NCBI RefSeq assembly: GCF_014643595.1
Contig: NZ_BMJT01000003.1
Span: 248,001 to 312,000 of the forward strand
Direction: 5' to 3'
Length of the DNA: 64,000 nt
Source of the DNA: Lysinibacillus alkalisoli
GTDB taxonomy: Bacteria; Bacillota; Bacilli; Bacillales_A; Planococcaceae
Positions 1 to 8,785 of this stretch are shown here, one piece after another. Position numbers and translations under genes: made by a program. The notes under the pieces were generated by a model. The model searched no databases, was not told where the DNA came from, and saw nothing but the letters and a program-made list of their open reading frames with translations. Positions within the stretch are counted from its first letter, which is position 1. Each line of letters opens with the position of its first letter.

Positions 1-1230
1 TACATAAAACATCCTAAAAAACAACAAGATTTATATAAACGGACATTATGGATTGTTGTAGTGTCACAAATGTTTGGCGGTGCAGGTTTAGCCGCAGGGA
101 TAACAGTAGGTGCCTTATTAGCAGAAGAAATGCTCGGCACAAATGCACTTGCTGGACTTCCAGCCGCTTTATTTACATTAGGGTCGGCTGGTGCAGCATT
201 ATTGGTAGGACGACTATCTAATCGTTATGGCAGAAGAAATGGTTTAGCTACAGGCTTTATGATAGGTGGTATAGGGGCTATAGGTGTTGTTTTTGCGGCG
301 GTCTATCATAGTATTGGGTTATTATTTTTGGCATTGCTTGTGTATGGTGCAGGTACAGCCACTAATTTACAAGCACGCTATGCAGGTACAGACTTAGCAA
401 ATAGTAAACAACGTGGCACAGCAATTAGTATCGCGATGGTAGCAACAACATTTGGTGCTGTAGCAGGTCCAAACCTGGTTGAAGTAATGGGAGGAGTAGC
501 TACCATTATAGGTGTGCCAGCACTAGCAGGTCCCTTTATTTTATCGGCTATTGCTTTTTTAGTCGCAGGACTTGTATTATTTATTTTCTTAAGACCGGAT
601 CCCTTTTTAATTGCGGCAGCACTGCATGAAAAACAACAACAAACGGGCGACGATATTACGGTGTTACGAGCAAATAAAATGCATAAAAAAGGTATTATTG
701 TTGGAGCAGCTATTATGGTATTAAGTCAAATTATTATGGTCGCTATTATGACGATGACCCCTATTCATATGGGGCATCATGGGCATAGTTTACGCGCTAT
801 TGGATTAGTAATAGGTTTTCACGTAGCTGCTATGTATTTCCCATCACTAATAACAGGTATGTTAGTGGATAAAGTTGGGCGGCTTAATATGGCAATAGCT
901 TCAGGAGTTACTTTATTACTAGCAGGTGTGATGGCAGCGATTGCACCAGGAGATTCTGTCTTTTATATGACTGTTGCACTTGTATTACTTGGTTTAGGAT
1001 GGAACTTTGGATTAATTAGTGGTACAGCGCTAATTGTTGACGCTACAGAGCCAGCAACACGTGCAAAGACGCAAGGCACAGTAGATGTATTTGTAGCTTT
1101 GGCAGGTGCAGCAGGTGGCGGGATGTCAGGGATGGTAGTAGCGGGTTTTAGTTATGAGATTTTATCACTAGTTGGAGGTGTTCTTTCTTTATTACTGCTT
1201 CCGATTGTGATTTGGTCATTGAAAGAATAA
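1..1230 (+). CDS. MFS transporter, 5'-truncated by the window edge
   Basis: Integral membrane transporter of the major facilitator superfamily; substrate not predictable. The reading frame is open from base 1, so the real start lies outside the window; the GTG at 61 is only the first internal start-like codon. Hydrophobic helices run through the whole protein. The loop motif GRLSNRYGRR (MFS motif A, between helices 2 and 3) and a second copy GMLVDKVGRLN in the C-terminal half show the two-fold pseudo-symmetric 12-helix fold. The gene ends at a TAA followed by a hairpin terminator. A sugar or drug carrier cannot be told apart from the sequence. Confidence 0.85.
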   Translation, partial: YIKHPKKQQDLYKRTLWIVVVSQMFGGAGLAAGITVGALLAEEMLGTNALAGLPAALFTLGSAGAALLVGRLSNRYGRRNGLATGFMIGGIGAIGVVFAAVYHSIGLLFLALLVYGAGTATNLQARYAGTDLANSKQRGTAISIAMVATTFGAVAGPNLVEVMGGVATIIGVPALAGPFILSAIAFLVAGLVLFIFLRPDPFLIAAALHEKQQQTGDDITVLRANKMHKKGIIVGAAIMVLSQIIMVAIMTMTPIHMGHHGHSLRAIGLVIGFHVAAMYFPSLITGMLVDKVGRLNMAIASGVTLLLAGVMAAIAPGDSVFYMTVALVLLGLGWNFGLISGTALIVDATEPATRAKTQGTVDVFVALAGAAGGGMSGMVVAGFSYEILSLVGGVLSLLLLPIVIWSLKE

Positions 1231-1733
1231 ATTAAGTAAATAGGGTGTAATCTAATTATCTTTGCATGTGTAATTAAGATATCAAAGTTAATTGTACGTG
1301 ACATGTTAATTGGGTAGGAGTAACTTAAAAAGTGATGATAAATAGAGTGGCAAGGGGAATGAAAATTATCCCTTTGCCACTTTTTGATTGTTTATTCAAA
1401 GATGGCATGACATGATAAGTGCAACTTTATGGTACTGATGGCGTTTGCATATACGGGCTTTAATGATAAAAGATGTGTAGAAGTTGTCTGTTTTAAGAGG
1501 GATTTGCATTTTTTTATGTTAAAAATAGTAATAATGTTAATGTTTAGTCCTTTGATTCTACGTAAATGGTATAATAAGCGAGGTGCATTTTATATCATAT
1601 GGATAAAGGTGTTGAAATGTAGAAGATATACCAACTTGTCATATGATGACGATACATTATTGTATAGAGATAGGGTAAAGTATTACAATAATATTTGTTG
1701 TGTATTAGTTGTGAGAGGAGTGACAAAACAACG
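1231..1733. other. gene-poor stretch upstream of yfhO
   Basis: About 500 bases with one clear hairpin terminator (1346-1386). The rest is AT-rich. An open frame at 1429-1737 exists, but its composition is not protein-like, it has no ribosome binding site and it runs into the start of the next gene. I see no RNA gene or repeat here. Confidence 0.5.
1346..1386 (+). terminator. intrinsic terminator (GTGGYAAAG hairpin family)
   Basis: AGTGGCAAGGG pairs with CCCTTTGCCACT with one bulge, followed by TTTTT. First of seven related hairpins in the window. Confidence 0.8.
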
Positions 1734-4511
1734 ATGAATCAGCCACAAATTGCTAAGAAAACATTTGGCTATTATTCTGTTATTTTCATTATGGTGTGTT
1801 GTGCAATTTATATTTCGTACTTCTTAGCAGGAGGCTCATTTATATGGAAAGTTGATGGATTTACACAACATTTTTTAGTGTTTAATGAATATATGACGCT
1901 ATTACAAGATGTAATAAGAGGTAAAGGTTTTGCTCAATGGGACTGGTCAATTGGCGCAGGAGCCGATACGATTATTTCTTATGGTTATTATATCATTGGA
2001 GACCCTTTTGTTTATTTAGGTGTTCTCTTTCCAGAGAGTATGCGAGAATTTTCGTTCCATTTCCTTATCTTTGTACGTGTTTGGTTTGTAGGAGCGAGCT
2101 ATTTATTTTTTGCAAGAAAATTTAATGTTTCACATCGAGCAGGCTTAATGGGAGCATTAATGTATGGATTTAGTTTTTTTGCGATTTATAATATGACGCG
2201 TCATCCTTTTTTTATTTTACCAATGATTTGGTATCCGCTACTATGTTTAGGTGTGGAAAAGATTTTACGTAAAGAGTCTGGCGTATTATTTAGTATGATG
2301 GTCGCTATTAGTGCTATTGCTAATTTTTATTTCTTTTATAAATTAACGATACTCACGTTCATTTATGGTGTGGTACGCTACATCCTGTTGTATGGCATAA
2401 AACCAATCAAACAAGCGGTACTTACATTAAGTCGTTGTGTGTTATATTATGCGATTGGCCTTTTAATGAGTGCGATTTTATTTTTACCAATGGTTGATGG
2501 TTTTTTACATGCTTCAAGAAGTACAGGCAGATCGCCAATGAGTTTATTTTATTATCCTTTAGCATATTATGAAGGATTAATTTATCATTTATTTACGCCA
2601 GGTGTCTATTTTTGGATGGTTGGTGGGTTTTCGATTTTTACCATCTTTACGTTTGTATTCTTATTAAAAAATAAAAGAAATGTGGCTGGTGTGATGTTGC
2701 TCATTTTAGGCATCTTCACCTTATTCCCACTGTTTGCCTCTTTTATGAATGGTATGTCAGGCCCGTACAATCGTTTTAGCTTTGCTATACCTTTATTTTT
2801 AGCGTTGGCAAGCAGCCAATTTTTAGATAAAAGACAAGAGTTACAATTAAAACACTTCACATATATGTTTTATCTATTAGTGCTTTTTACTTTACTCTAC
2901 GCGAAAGTAGCACTACTTGAGGAGAAATATAGCTATTATTTATTGCCAATAGCACTTGGGTGGTTAATGTGGGGGATTTTGTTATACGAGTGTAAAAAAC
3001 AGGTGACTAAAAAGTATGTGCCATTACTCCTAACAGTATTAGTTGTACTGAATATGGCAACAAATACAAGGGCCTTTTATTATGACTATGGGCGTAATAT
3101 GATATCGAGCACAGTTGAGTTACATACTGCGATAGAGCAGTATGAAAATGTTCTTGGTGGTATGGAGAAGTTACTTCCAACAGATGAGCGATATCGTTTA
3201 GGTGTAACGTCTCGTGATAATCAAGTGCGCAATCAATTTATTTACCATGATTTAAAAGGTTTGAATACGTATTTATCGTTAACCAATGGTTATGTTGCCG
3301 ATTTTGCAGAAGAGTTGGAGATTGGCACCTATCAAATCATTCAGCCACTCCGCAGTGGAATGGATGATCGTCGTATGCTTAATCATTTGTTAAATGTAGA
3401 GTATATTATTACAAATGAAAAAAATAAGCGCTATTTACCACGTGGTTATGAAGTCATTGACCAACCTACGATTATAAAAGCAAAACGTCAACAAAAGGCC
3501 AACGTTGAACGAGAGCCATTAGGGGTCGACTTTACTGAACTGTATTTAAAACGTTATCATGCATTAAAACAACCACAATATGACCCTAATTACGTGATAG
3601 CTAAAACAGCGTCTAGTTTCCCACTAGCTTATGTGGAAGATAACATGATGTTACGTCAAGATTTTGCTAAATTAAACCCTGTAGAAAAAGAAGTATTCTT
3701 AACAAAAGGGGTGGTTGTAGAGGATGCATTAGGTCGCACAACTATGAAAGATGACGACTTTACTGTGAAGGGCCTACGAGAACTTGATTATAACATCACC
3801 TATCCTTATGAACGTGTTCAACCACTTAGTAAAACTGTTTTTACTGTACGACCAGGCGGTGGCGAAATGCATATTACTTTACCGAATGCCAACGCATTAA
3901 AGCGAAGTGAGCTTTATGTGAGGCTTGAGGGTTTGCGTTATAAAAATGCGGAAGAGAGCACAAAGTACGATGTGCGCTTTAAATATGAAGGGCGTACAAA
4001 GACGTTGCGTCAGTCAGATGAACATGCATTTAGTTCGTATTTTAAACGAGATAATATGTTTGTGAATTTAGGCTACACTAAAGAAGGTAAAAATGAAATT
4101 ACAATACAATTTCCAGATGCAGGACGTTACTACATGGACAATATTGTGATCTATGCCTTGCCTGCGCGCAATAAGACAGATGAAAAATTAGCAGCGCACA
4201 AACAAGCGCACGCCTTAACAATTACAAATTTTGAGAATGAGCGTATTGAGGGGACAATTAATAATGAAAAAGAGGGGGTACTTGTCACATCCATACCTTA
4301 TGCAAAAGGGTGGCAAGTTACGGTAAATGGGGAGAAACGCGACACGATACAAGCTAATATTGGCTTTATCGGTATCCCACTAGAAAAGGGTAAGGCACAT
4401 ATCGTTTTCACTTATCAAAACCCTTATCTTTTAAAAGGTAGCATTGTGAGTATAGTCGGTGTACTACTCTTAATTATTGTAGGGCGCATTGCACGTAAAA
4501 AGAGACAGTAA
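1734..4511 (+). CDS. yfhO: YfhO family membrane protein
   Basis: Large polytopic membrane protein (925 residues) of the YfhO family, which in B. subtilis is linked to glycosylation of lipoteichoic acid; the exact donor here is not shown. The N-terminal half has about 12 membrane helices, starting with the family-typical region around KVDGFTQHFLVFNEYM. The C-terminal half is a soluble extracytoplasmic domain ending in the YfhO signature GWQVTVNGEKRD and a last membrane helix with a basic tail. The ATG at 1734 is chosen because a GAGGAG Shine-Dalgarno lies at 1715-1720; an upstream TTG at 1695 is in frame but has none. Monocistronic between two terminators. Confidence 0.85.
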   Translation: MNQPQIAKKTFGYYSVIFIMVCCAIYISYFLAGGSFIWKVDGFTQHFLVFNEYMTLLQDVIRGKGFAQWDWSIGAGADTIISYGYYIIGDPFVYLGVLFPESMREFSFHFLIFVRVWFVGASYLFFARKFNVSHRAGLMGALMYGFSFFAIYNMTRHPFFILPMIWYPLLCLGVEKILRKESGVLFSMMVAISAIANFYFFYKLTILTFIYGVVRYILLYGIKPIKQAVLTLSRCVLYYAIGLLMSAILFLPMVDGFLHASRSTGRSPMSLFYYPLAYYEGLIYHLFTPGVYFWMVGGFSIFTIFTFVFLLKNKRNVAGVMLLILGIFTLFPLFASFMNGMSGPYNRFSFAIPLFLALASSQFLDKRQELQLKHFTYMFYLLVLFTLLYAKVALLEEKYSYYLLPIALGWLMWGILLYECKKQVTKKYVPLLLTVLVVLNMATNTRAFYYDYGRNMISSTVELHTAIEQYENVLGGMEKLLPTDERYRLGVTSRDNQVRNQFIYHDLKGLNTYLSLTNGYVADFAEELEIGTYQIIQPLRSGMDDRRMLNHLLNVEYIITNEKNKRYLPRGYEVIDQPTIIKAKRQQKANVEREPLGVDFTELYLKRYHALKQPQYDPNYVIAKTASSFPLAYVEDNMMLRQDFAKLNPVEKEVFLTKGVVVEDALGRTTMKDDDFTVKGLRELDYNITYPYERVQPLSKTVFTVRPGGGEMHITLPNANALKRSELYVRLEGLRYKNAEESTKYDVRFKYEGRTKTLRQSDEHAFSSYFKRDNMFVNLGYTKEGKNEITIQFPDAGRYYMDNIVIYALPARNKTDEKLAAHKQAHALTITNFENERIEGTINNEKEGVLVTSIPYAKGWQVTVNGEKRDTIQANIGFIGIPLEKGKAHIVFTYQNPYLLKGSIVSIVGVLLLIIVGRIARKKRQ

Positions 4512-4513
4512 TC

Positions 4514-4553
4514 AAAGTGAGAGGCGATGGATCAAGTCGTCTCTCACTTTTGC
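4514..4553. terminator. bidirectional terminator
   Basis: AAAGTGAGAGGCGA pairs with TCGTCTCTCACTTT (one G-T pair) between the convergent yfhO and WYL-regulator genes. Confidence 0.8.
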
Positions 4554-4556
4554 TAT

Positions 4557-5495
4557 TTACCTTTTTTCATATTGTTGAAGAATATGAGTGGCTTGTTGGC
4601 ATAAAAGCTCAATCAAAAGCGGAGGTGCTAAAATGTGAGCATTGGCACCTAATCTAAAAAATAAAGGCATCGTAAAATGGATATCGTCTTCATCTACTAT
4701 CGTATCAATATAACCACTTCCGTCTTCATTCACTATCACAAATGCTTCTAAATAAGGCGTGCTTAAACATTCTCTTACACCTCTTGGCGTCAATTGTACA
4801 TGTAATGAGGTAGGCTTTTTAATAGGCTGCGACGCAAACCATTCAGTCAATGTCATGCATGCTTGTTGAGCAGGTAACACTTCCGTAATTTCTCGAATGC
4901 GGTCCAGTCGGTATAGCAATACTTTATCTTTATCCATGTCATAAGCAGGCAAATACCATAACCCATCATGAGCATATACACCAATAGGATGAAGGTGTTT
5001 CACGCTGTTGCCTGATGGAGAGGCATAATGTATTTTTATAGTTTGTTGATTAAGCACATGTTTTACTACATCTTGTAATAAAGGACTTTTTATCGTGCAT
5101 TTAGGATTCCAAAAGGCGATATAATCTTGTAATTGATTGATTTGTGCTTGCGCTGTTTTAGGCAAGGTATGATAAAGCTTTTGTGAGACAGATGTAATTT
5201 CAGTATCAAAAGGGAGATCTTGATAATAGGCTAAAGATTGGAATGCAAAAAAGATGGCTACTGTTTCGGTTTCTGTAAACCATAAGGGTGACAGTAATTT
5301 TTGTGAGAGGATAGTATAGCCACCGTAACGTCCTTGCTCTGCATAAATAGGCATGCCCATCTCAGATAAGTCAAGTATATAGCGGTGCACAGTGCGGGTA
5401 GAGATATGAAATTCATCCGCTACTTCTTGTGCAGTAAACTGTTTCTTATAGGACATAAATAACATGATTTGCAATAATCGTTGCGCTTTAGACAT
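4557..5495 (-). CDS. WYL-domain transcriptional regulator
   Basis: DNA-binding regulator of the YafY/DeoR-like WYL family, 312 residues, a normal length. Residues 1-55 form an HTH_11 winged helix (QEVADEFHISTRTVHRYI). The middle holds the WYL domain, including YAHDGLWYLPAYD and LYRLDRI, and the last 80 residues are the WCX extension. WYL domains bind ligands, often nucleotides or nucleic acid, but the ligand here is unknown. The gene is followed on the opposite strand by a decayed DHFR-like gene end, which may have been its partner or target. Start ATG at 5495, preceded by a GAGGTGAG ribosome binding site. Confidence 0.85.
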   Translation of the reverse strand: MSKAQRLLQIMLFMSYKKQFTAQEVADEFHISTRTVHRYILDLSEMGMPIYAEQGRYGGYTILSQKLLSPLWFTETETVAIFFAFQSLAYYQDLPFDTEITSVSQKLYHTLPKTAQAQINQLQDYIAFWNPKCTIKSPLLQDVVKHVLNQQTIKIHYASPSGNSVKHLHPIGVYAHDGLWYLPAYDMDKDKVLLYRLDRIREITEVLPAQQACMTLTEWFASQPIKKPTSLHVQLTPRGVRECLSTPYLEAFVIVNEDGSGYIDTIVDEDDIHFTMPLFFRLGANAHILAPPLLIELLCQQATHILQQYEKR

Positions 5496-5535
5496 AAGCT
5501 CACCTCATTTTTTATGATACCATAATAATTTTCCT

Positions 5536-5664
5536 TTTTTAGGTGATGGTATCCCTTTATTTAAAAAACAAAACCCTCGTTTACATTTACAGCTACAAGC
5601 GACTGCACAATATGGTCAATTCGTACAAATGCATTATCAATTGCGCAAGAATTTTGCTGATTAG
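5536..5664 (+). pseudogene. 3' remnant of a DHFR/RibD-C family reductase gene
   Basis: About 42 codons in one frame, reading FLGDGIPLFKKQNPRL then AQYGQFVQMHYQL and ending at TAG 5662. This matches the conserved C-terminal end of dihydrofolate-reductase-like RibD_C proteins (G-[DE]-G-I-P-L-F near the end, then a VQxHY strand). Upstream in frame there is a stop at 5515-5517 and no start or ribosome binding site, so about three quarters of the gene is missing. The fragment is read directly; the family call rests on motif recognition. Confidence 0.6.
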
Positions 5665-5715
5665 CCTCACTCTTTTTTGCTAAACTAGAGGTAGAAGTAA
5701 GGAGGTTATTAATGG

Positions 5716-6039
5716 ATGGATGTTACAGAATTTCAACAATGGGTCAAAACCTATTACGAACAGAGAGGCTGGTCAGAACTTGATATTTTTATTCGCATCG
5801 GCTTTTTAGCTGAAGAAACTGGAGAGGTTGCGCGTGCGATTCGTGCCTTAGAGATTGGTAGAGACCGACCAGATGAGCAAGTGGCCACCTATGAAGAGCA
5901 TAAGCAAGCACTTACAGAAGAATTAGGTGATGTTTTAGGCAATCTTATTGTGATTGCTAATAAATATGATATATCGTTAGCAAGCATATTCCAAGCGCAT
6001 CAAGATAAACTATCAATCCGTTATGCCAACAAGGTATAA
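5716..6039 (+). CDS. MazG-like nucleotide pyrophosphohydrolase
   Basis: Small all-alpha NTP pyrophosphohydrolase of the MazG-like superfamily, 107 residues (usual for the single-domain YpjD type). The metal-binding helices show as LAEETGEVARAI (ExxE) and EELGDVLGNLIVIANKYDIS (ExxD). Such enzymes hydrolyse (d)NTPs to monophosphate and pyrophosphate; the preferred substrate cannot be read. The ATG at 5716 has AAGGAGG at 5699-5705. Single gene with its own terminator. Confidence 0.85.
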   Translation: MDVTEFQQWVKTYYEQRGWSELDIFIRIGFLAEETGEVARAIRALEIGRDRPDEQVATYEEHKQALTEELGDVLGNLIVIANKYDISLASIFQAHQDKLSIRYANKV

Positions 6040-6047
6040 CTCAAAGC

Positions 6048-6078
6048 CCGCCTTCTTTTAAATAAGGAAGCGGTTTTT
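6048..6078 (+). terminator. intrinsic terminator
   Basis: CCGC-C-TTC pairs with GAAGCGG (bulged C), then TTTTT, just after the MazG-like gene. Confidence 0.6.
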
Positions 6079-6184
6079 GAATATCATCATATTTATTATA
6101 GGTATAAGAAAAAAGGTGTGATTACTTTCTTTTTTTTGTAAAAAATAATAAACTAGTAACGAAATGAGAAAGGGTGATTTTCAA

Positions 6185-6799
6185 ATGAAAAAGTGGACAA
6201 CTTTAACTATGACAACAGCTCTAGCACTTTCTTTAGCCGCATGCAGTAATGACGATAATAAAAAGCAAGATACGACAAATGAAACAAATACCACTGAAGA
6301 AAATACCAATCAGACATCAAGCACCTCAAAAGAAACGGTGAATAACTTACGTGCTGTTACAGATATGCCAGTGTCTGTAGAGGATGCTTTAAAAACATTT
6401 AATGAACAGTTTGAAGGTGTGAAAATTGCATCTATCGAACTTGGCGAGTCAAATGGTACCTTTGTTTATGAAATTGAAGGATTTAACGACACGACAAAAT
6501 ATAGTGGTGAAGTAGATGAAAATAATCAATTAATTAAACAGGAACAAGAGCCCGTCGACTTAAATGATGATGATAATGTTGAATTGCAACTCGCAGACTA
6601 TGTTAAGGTAGAAGAAGCGATTACTACCGCTTCTAAAGTAACGGAAGTGGAAAATTCCACACCAACAAGCTGGTCACTTGATACAGATTTTAATCAAGAT
6701 GCGGTGTATAAAGTGGATTTTGAGGATGCCAATCAAGAAGAGTTTCAAGTCATTATTGATGCAAAAACAGGTAAGCAAATTGAGATTTTAAGAGACTAA
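6185..6799 (+). CDS. PepSY-domain lipoprotein
   Basis: Secreted, lipid-anchored protein of 204 residues. A signal peptide (MKKWTTLTM..., then LSLAACS) gives a lipobox LAAC with the Cys near residue 20. A Thr/Asn/Glu-rich linker follows to about residue 55, then two PepSY-like beta-alpha units: one around SVEDALKTFNEQFEGVKIAS, the other ending in FQVIIDAKTGKQIEI. PepSY domains are thought to inhibit peptidases or act as extracytoplasmic modules; function here is unknown. Start chosen at ATG 6185, not 6164, because it begins the signal peptide and has AAAGGGTG upstream. Confidence 0.8.
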   Translation: MKKWTTLTMTTALALSLAACSNDDNKKQDTTNETNTTEENTNQTSSTSKETVNNLRAVTDMPVSVEDALKTFNEQFEGVKIASIELGESNGTFVYEIEGFNDTTKYSGEVDENNQLIKQEQEPVDLNDDDNVELQLADYVKVEEAITTASKVTEVENSTPTSWSLDTDFNQDAVYKVDFEDANQEEFQVIIDAKTGKQIEILRD

Positions 6800-6804
6800 T
6801 GAAT

Positions 6805-6854
6805 AAAACAGTATTTTTATGAGAGATGGAACATCATAAAAATACTGTTTTTTT
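6805..6854 (+). terminator. strong intrinsic terminator
   Basis: AAACAGTATTTTTATGA and TCATAAAAATACTGTTT form a 17-bp perfect stem, followed by a run of T. Confidence 0.9.
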
Positions 6855-7059
6855 GATGGCTGATATCACGTAGTTTTTTGAAAGATGAATGATAGATTAC
6901 ATTGTTTTGGAATATGTATTTATTGTTTTACAATATAAAAATATTGCGTTTTAATATAATATGATTTATTATGAAAAAAGAATAAAAGTTTCGCACTGAT
7001 TTGATGAGTGTTACATATCAATAATATACAAGTGAGTGCGTACAAGGAGTGAAGAGATT

Positions 7060-7503
7060 ATGCAGCAACAAGTTACATGGCTAAAGTTTTTAATTGGTAT
7101 AGCCGCCATTATGGGTGTCGTATTTTGCATCATGATTGTGCCACAATTAGCTACGGAATACACAGAAGTGCCTGTTAAACCATTTTTATGGATATCTGCT
7201 ATTCCCTTTTTTATCGCATTGGTTGTGGCTTTTCAAATGTGTTCGAGTTTGGTTCAGAAATCGTTTAGTTCGCATATTATGAACTATTTAAAAATATTAC
7301 GTGCTTTAGCTTCAACTGAAGCTTTACTATATGGCATAGCACTCTTAGCGATTTTTATACTAGGTAAAGCAAGTACAATGCTTGTTGTATTTTGTCTATT
7401 ATTTTTAGGGATGGCAATAGTGCTCGTTGTGGTGCTACAGATGTTGTATACCGCTTGTAAAGAAGCACTGCAATTAGAAGAAGAGGCGCGATTAACGATT
7501 TGA
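7060..7503 (+). CDS. DUF2975 membrane protein
   Basis: Predicted four-helix membrane protein of 147 residues in the DUF2975 family. Helices lie at roughly residues 8-28, 43-63, 85-105 and 110-132, with a charged C-terminal tail. DUF2975 genes are typically followed by a small YozG-type HTH gene, as here, and the pair is thought to act together; the biochemical role is unknown. The ATG at 7060 is chosen over the GTG at 7036 because AAGGAG at 7044-7049 precedes it. Confidence 0.8.
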   Translation: MQQQVTWLKFLIGIAAIMGVVFCIMIVPQLATEYTEVPVKPFLWISAIPFFIALVVAFQMCSSLVQKSFSSHIMNYLKILRALASTEALLYGIALLAIFILGKASTMLVVFCLLFLGMAIVLVVVLQMLYTACKEALQLEEEARLTI

Positions 7504-7513
7504 GGTGAGTTAA

Positions 7514-7726
7514 ATGGCGATAATTGTAAATTTAGATGTGATGTTAGCTAAGCGTAAAATGACGGTTACAGCTTTATCAGAGGCGCTTGGTATTACAATG
7601 GCGAATGTTTCGATTTTAAAAAATGGTAAGGCAAAGGCTGTTAAATTTTCAACATTGGATAAAATTTGTGAAGTTTTAGATTGTCAACCAGGGGATATTT
7701 TAGTGTATGAGAAAGAGGAGGAATAA
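7514..7726 (+). CDS. YozG-like XRE-family HTH protein
   Basis: Small Cro/C1-type DNA-binding protein of 70 residues, almost entirely HTH. It starts MAIIVNLDVMLAKRKMT and carries LSEALGITMANVSILKNGKA as helix-turn-helix, then the family-typical ending CEVLDCQPGDILVYE. It begins 10 bp after the DUF2975 gene and overlaps the ribosome binding site region of the next gene, so the three form one operon. It probably autoregulates the cassette. Confidence 0.85.
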   Translation: MAIIVNLDVMLAKRKMTVTALSEALGITMANVSILKNGKAKAVKFSTLDKICEVLDCQPGDILVYEKEEE

Positions 7727-7730
7727 CATA

Positions 7731-7943
7731 ATGAAAAAATTAATAATCGTATCTACACCACTTTTACTAGGCTTGATTTTAATGATTGTATCGGCTTTTA
7801 CACCATCTACTGTGGATCGTAATGGTATGCTACACGAGCCTTATTTCTTTTTAATTCCTGTGAGCATGTTGTGCATATTTATCGGCATAATTGTGTTAGC
7901 CATTTATTTGATACGCTCAGTAAAGCGATATAAAAAAGCATAA
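7731..7943 (+). CDS. small two-helix membrane protein, unknown
   Basis: 70-residue hydrophobic protein with two predicted membrane helices (about residues 4-24 and 42-64) joined by a polar loop. No recognised family. The ATG at 7731 is chosen because the GAAAGAGGAGG ribosome binding site at 7709-7719 precedes it; only 4 bp separate it from the YozG-like stop. Third gene of the DUF2975 cassette. A function with the other two is inferred from position only. Confidence 0.65.
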   Translation: MKKLIIVSTPLLLGLILMIVSAFTPSTVDRNGMLHEPYFFLIPVSMLCIFIGIIVLAIYLIRSVKRYKKA

Positions 7944-8294
7944 CACAAAGAGACTGGGACAAAAGAAAAAATGTGAGAGGATTTTAAAAATCCTCTCACA
8001 TTTTTTTGGTTTCCAACGCATTTAATTACTAAAATAGCTAAGGAAATTAATAAGCGAGTTTTATATTTTCTCAAAAAATCGAGTTATGTCCCAGCTTCTT
8101 TTATAAAAATTTTTCTGGCGTATTCATCATTTCTTGTAACGTATTAATGAAGTATGAAGAGTGGTAAATAAATAACATTCCCTCGTTCAAAAAATTTGCC
8201 TGCGGTTATAATAGGAAATAAAGATCTCTCATTTCACTAACAGTATACAATAGATAAAACAAGCAAGCTACCGATGTTCATCGCATAGCGTACT
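7944..8294. other. intergenic stretch holding an inverted-repeat element
   Basis: The left half (7947-8101) is an inverted-repeat element described separately. The right half (8102-8294) holds no clear gene. On the minus strand a stop-bounded frame of about 34 codons (about 8101-8205) looks faintly protein-like, but it has no start. Confidence 0.5.
7947..8101. repeat. GGGACA-type inverted-repeat element (MITE-like)
   Basis: Ends AAAGAGACTGGGACAAAA (7947-7964) and TTATGTCCCAGCTTCTTT (8084-8101) are inverted repeats, 15 of 18 positions matching. Inside is a strong hairpin at 7967-8007 with arms AAATGTGAGAGGA and TCCTCTCACATTT and a T run, able to end transcription of the DUF2975 operon. Similar GCTGGGACA-ended intergenic elements are common in low-GC Gram-positives (from memory, not searched). 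Confidence 0.55.
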
Positions 8295-8645
8295 TTACTT
8301 TTTATTAATGAACTCCCAAAAATCACGCAGTTGTTGAATTTTGATTTTATCTGAATCAGGTAACTCGCGATAGAGTGCAGCTAAATCAGGGTCATTAATC
8401 CAAGCGCGGTAGTGTGGGTCTTCTTTTTCTTTTGAGGGATATGGTTTTGTATCTCTGCCTAGTAAGTAATCGATACTTACATTGAAAAAATCAGCGAGTT
8501 TCACTAATGTTTCAAAGTCGGGTTGTGTGGAGGAAGTTTCATAACGAGCATATGTAGAGCGATTAATCATAAGTTGGTCAGTTAATTGTTGTTGGGAAAG
8601 CCCTTGCGCTGTACGCAATTGTTTTAAAATGTCGCCATACTTCAT
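8295..8645 (-). CDS. XRE-family transcriptional regulator
   Basis: 116-residue Cro/C1-type repressor-like protein. HTH at residues 5-60 (YGDILKQLRTAQGLSQQQL ... YARYETSSTQPD), followed by the family sequence FFNVSIDYLLGRD and a C-terminal helical part ending REFWxF-like. The ATG at 8643-8645 is chosen because GAAGGGAGAG precedes it; the frame is open further upstream but covers the shared promoter region. Divergent from a second XRE gene across 140 bp with a perfect operator-like palindrome, an arrangement like a phage CI/Cro switch. No other phage genes are nearby. Confidence 0.85.
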   Translation of the reverse strand: MKYGDILKQLRTAQGLSQQQLTDQLMINRSTYARYETSSTQPDFETLVKLADFFNVSIDYLLGRDTKPYPSKEKEDPHYRAWINDPDLAALYRELPDSDKIKIQQLRDFWEFINKK

Positions 8646-8712
8646 ACAAATCTCTCCCTTCTTTTCATTATTATAAGTGAATTTTTTGCACAATCCACTT
8701 TTTGTGACTAAA

Positions 8713-8737
8713 TTACACAATAATGTTGCTTGTGTAA
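8713..8737. promoter_or_regulatory. operator-like palindrome in the divergent XRE region
   Basis: TTACACAA (8713-8720) and TTGTGTAA (8730-8737) are perfect inverted 8-mers with a 9-bp spacer. They overlap the -35 of the rightward promoter. TGCAC-containing half-sites recur nearby at about 8687, 8742 and 8767. Confidence 0.6.
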
Positions 8738-8754
8738 AAAATGCACGATATAAT
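8726..8754 (+). promoter_or_regulatory. sigma-A promoter for the rightward XRE gene
   Basis: TTGCTT (8726-8731), 17-bp spacer, perfect TATAAT (8749-8754); the ATG of the gene is 32 bp beyond. Confidence 0.7.
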
Positions 8755-8785
8755 GTGTGTAATAAATGCACAAAGGAGGGTAATT

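Noticed and set aside
1429-1737. 102-codon open frame before yfhO
   Set aside because: No ribosome binding site, Cys/Tyr-rich unnatural composition, overlaps the yfhO start and ribosome binding site region.
8101-8205. 34-codon minus-strand frame with a faintly protein-like end (NTLQEMMNTPEKFL)
   Set aside because: No start, no motif, and its stop abuts the inverted-repeat element; too weak to call a remnant.
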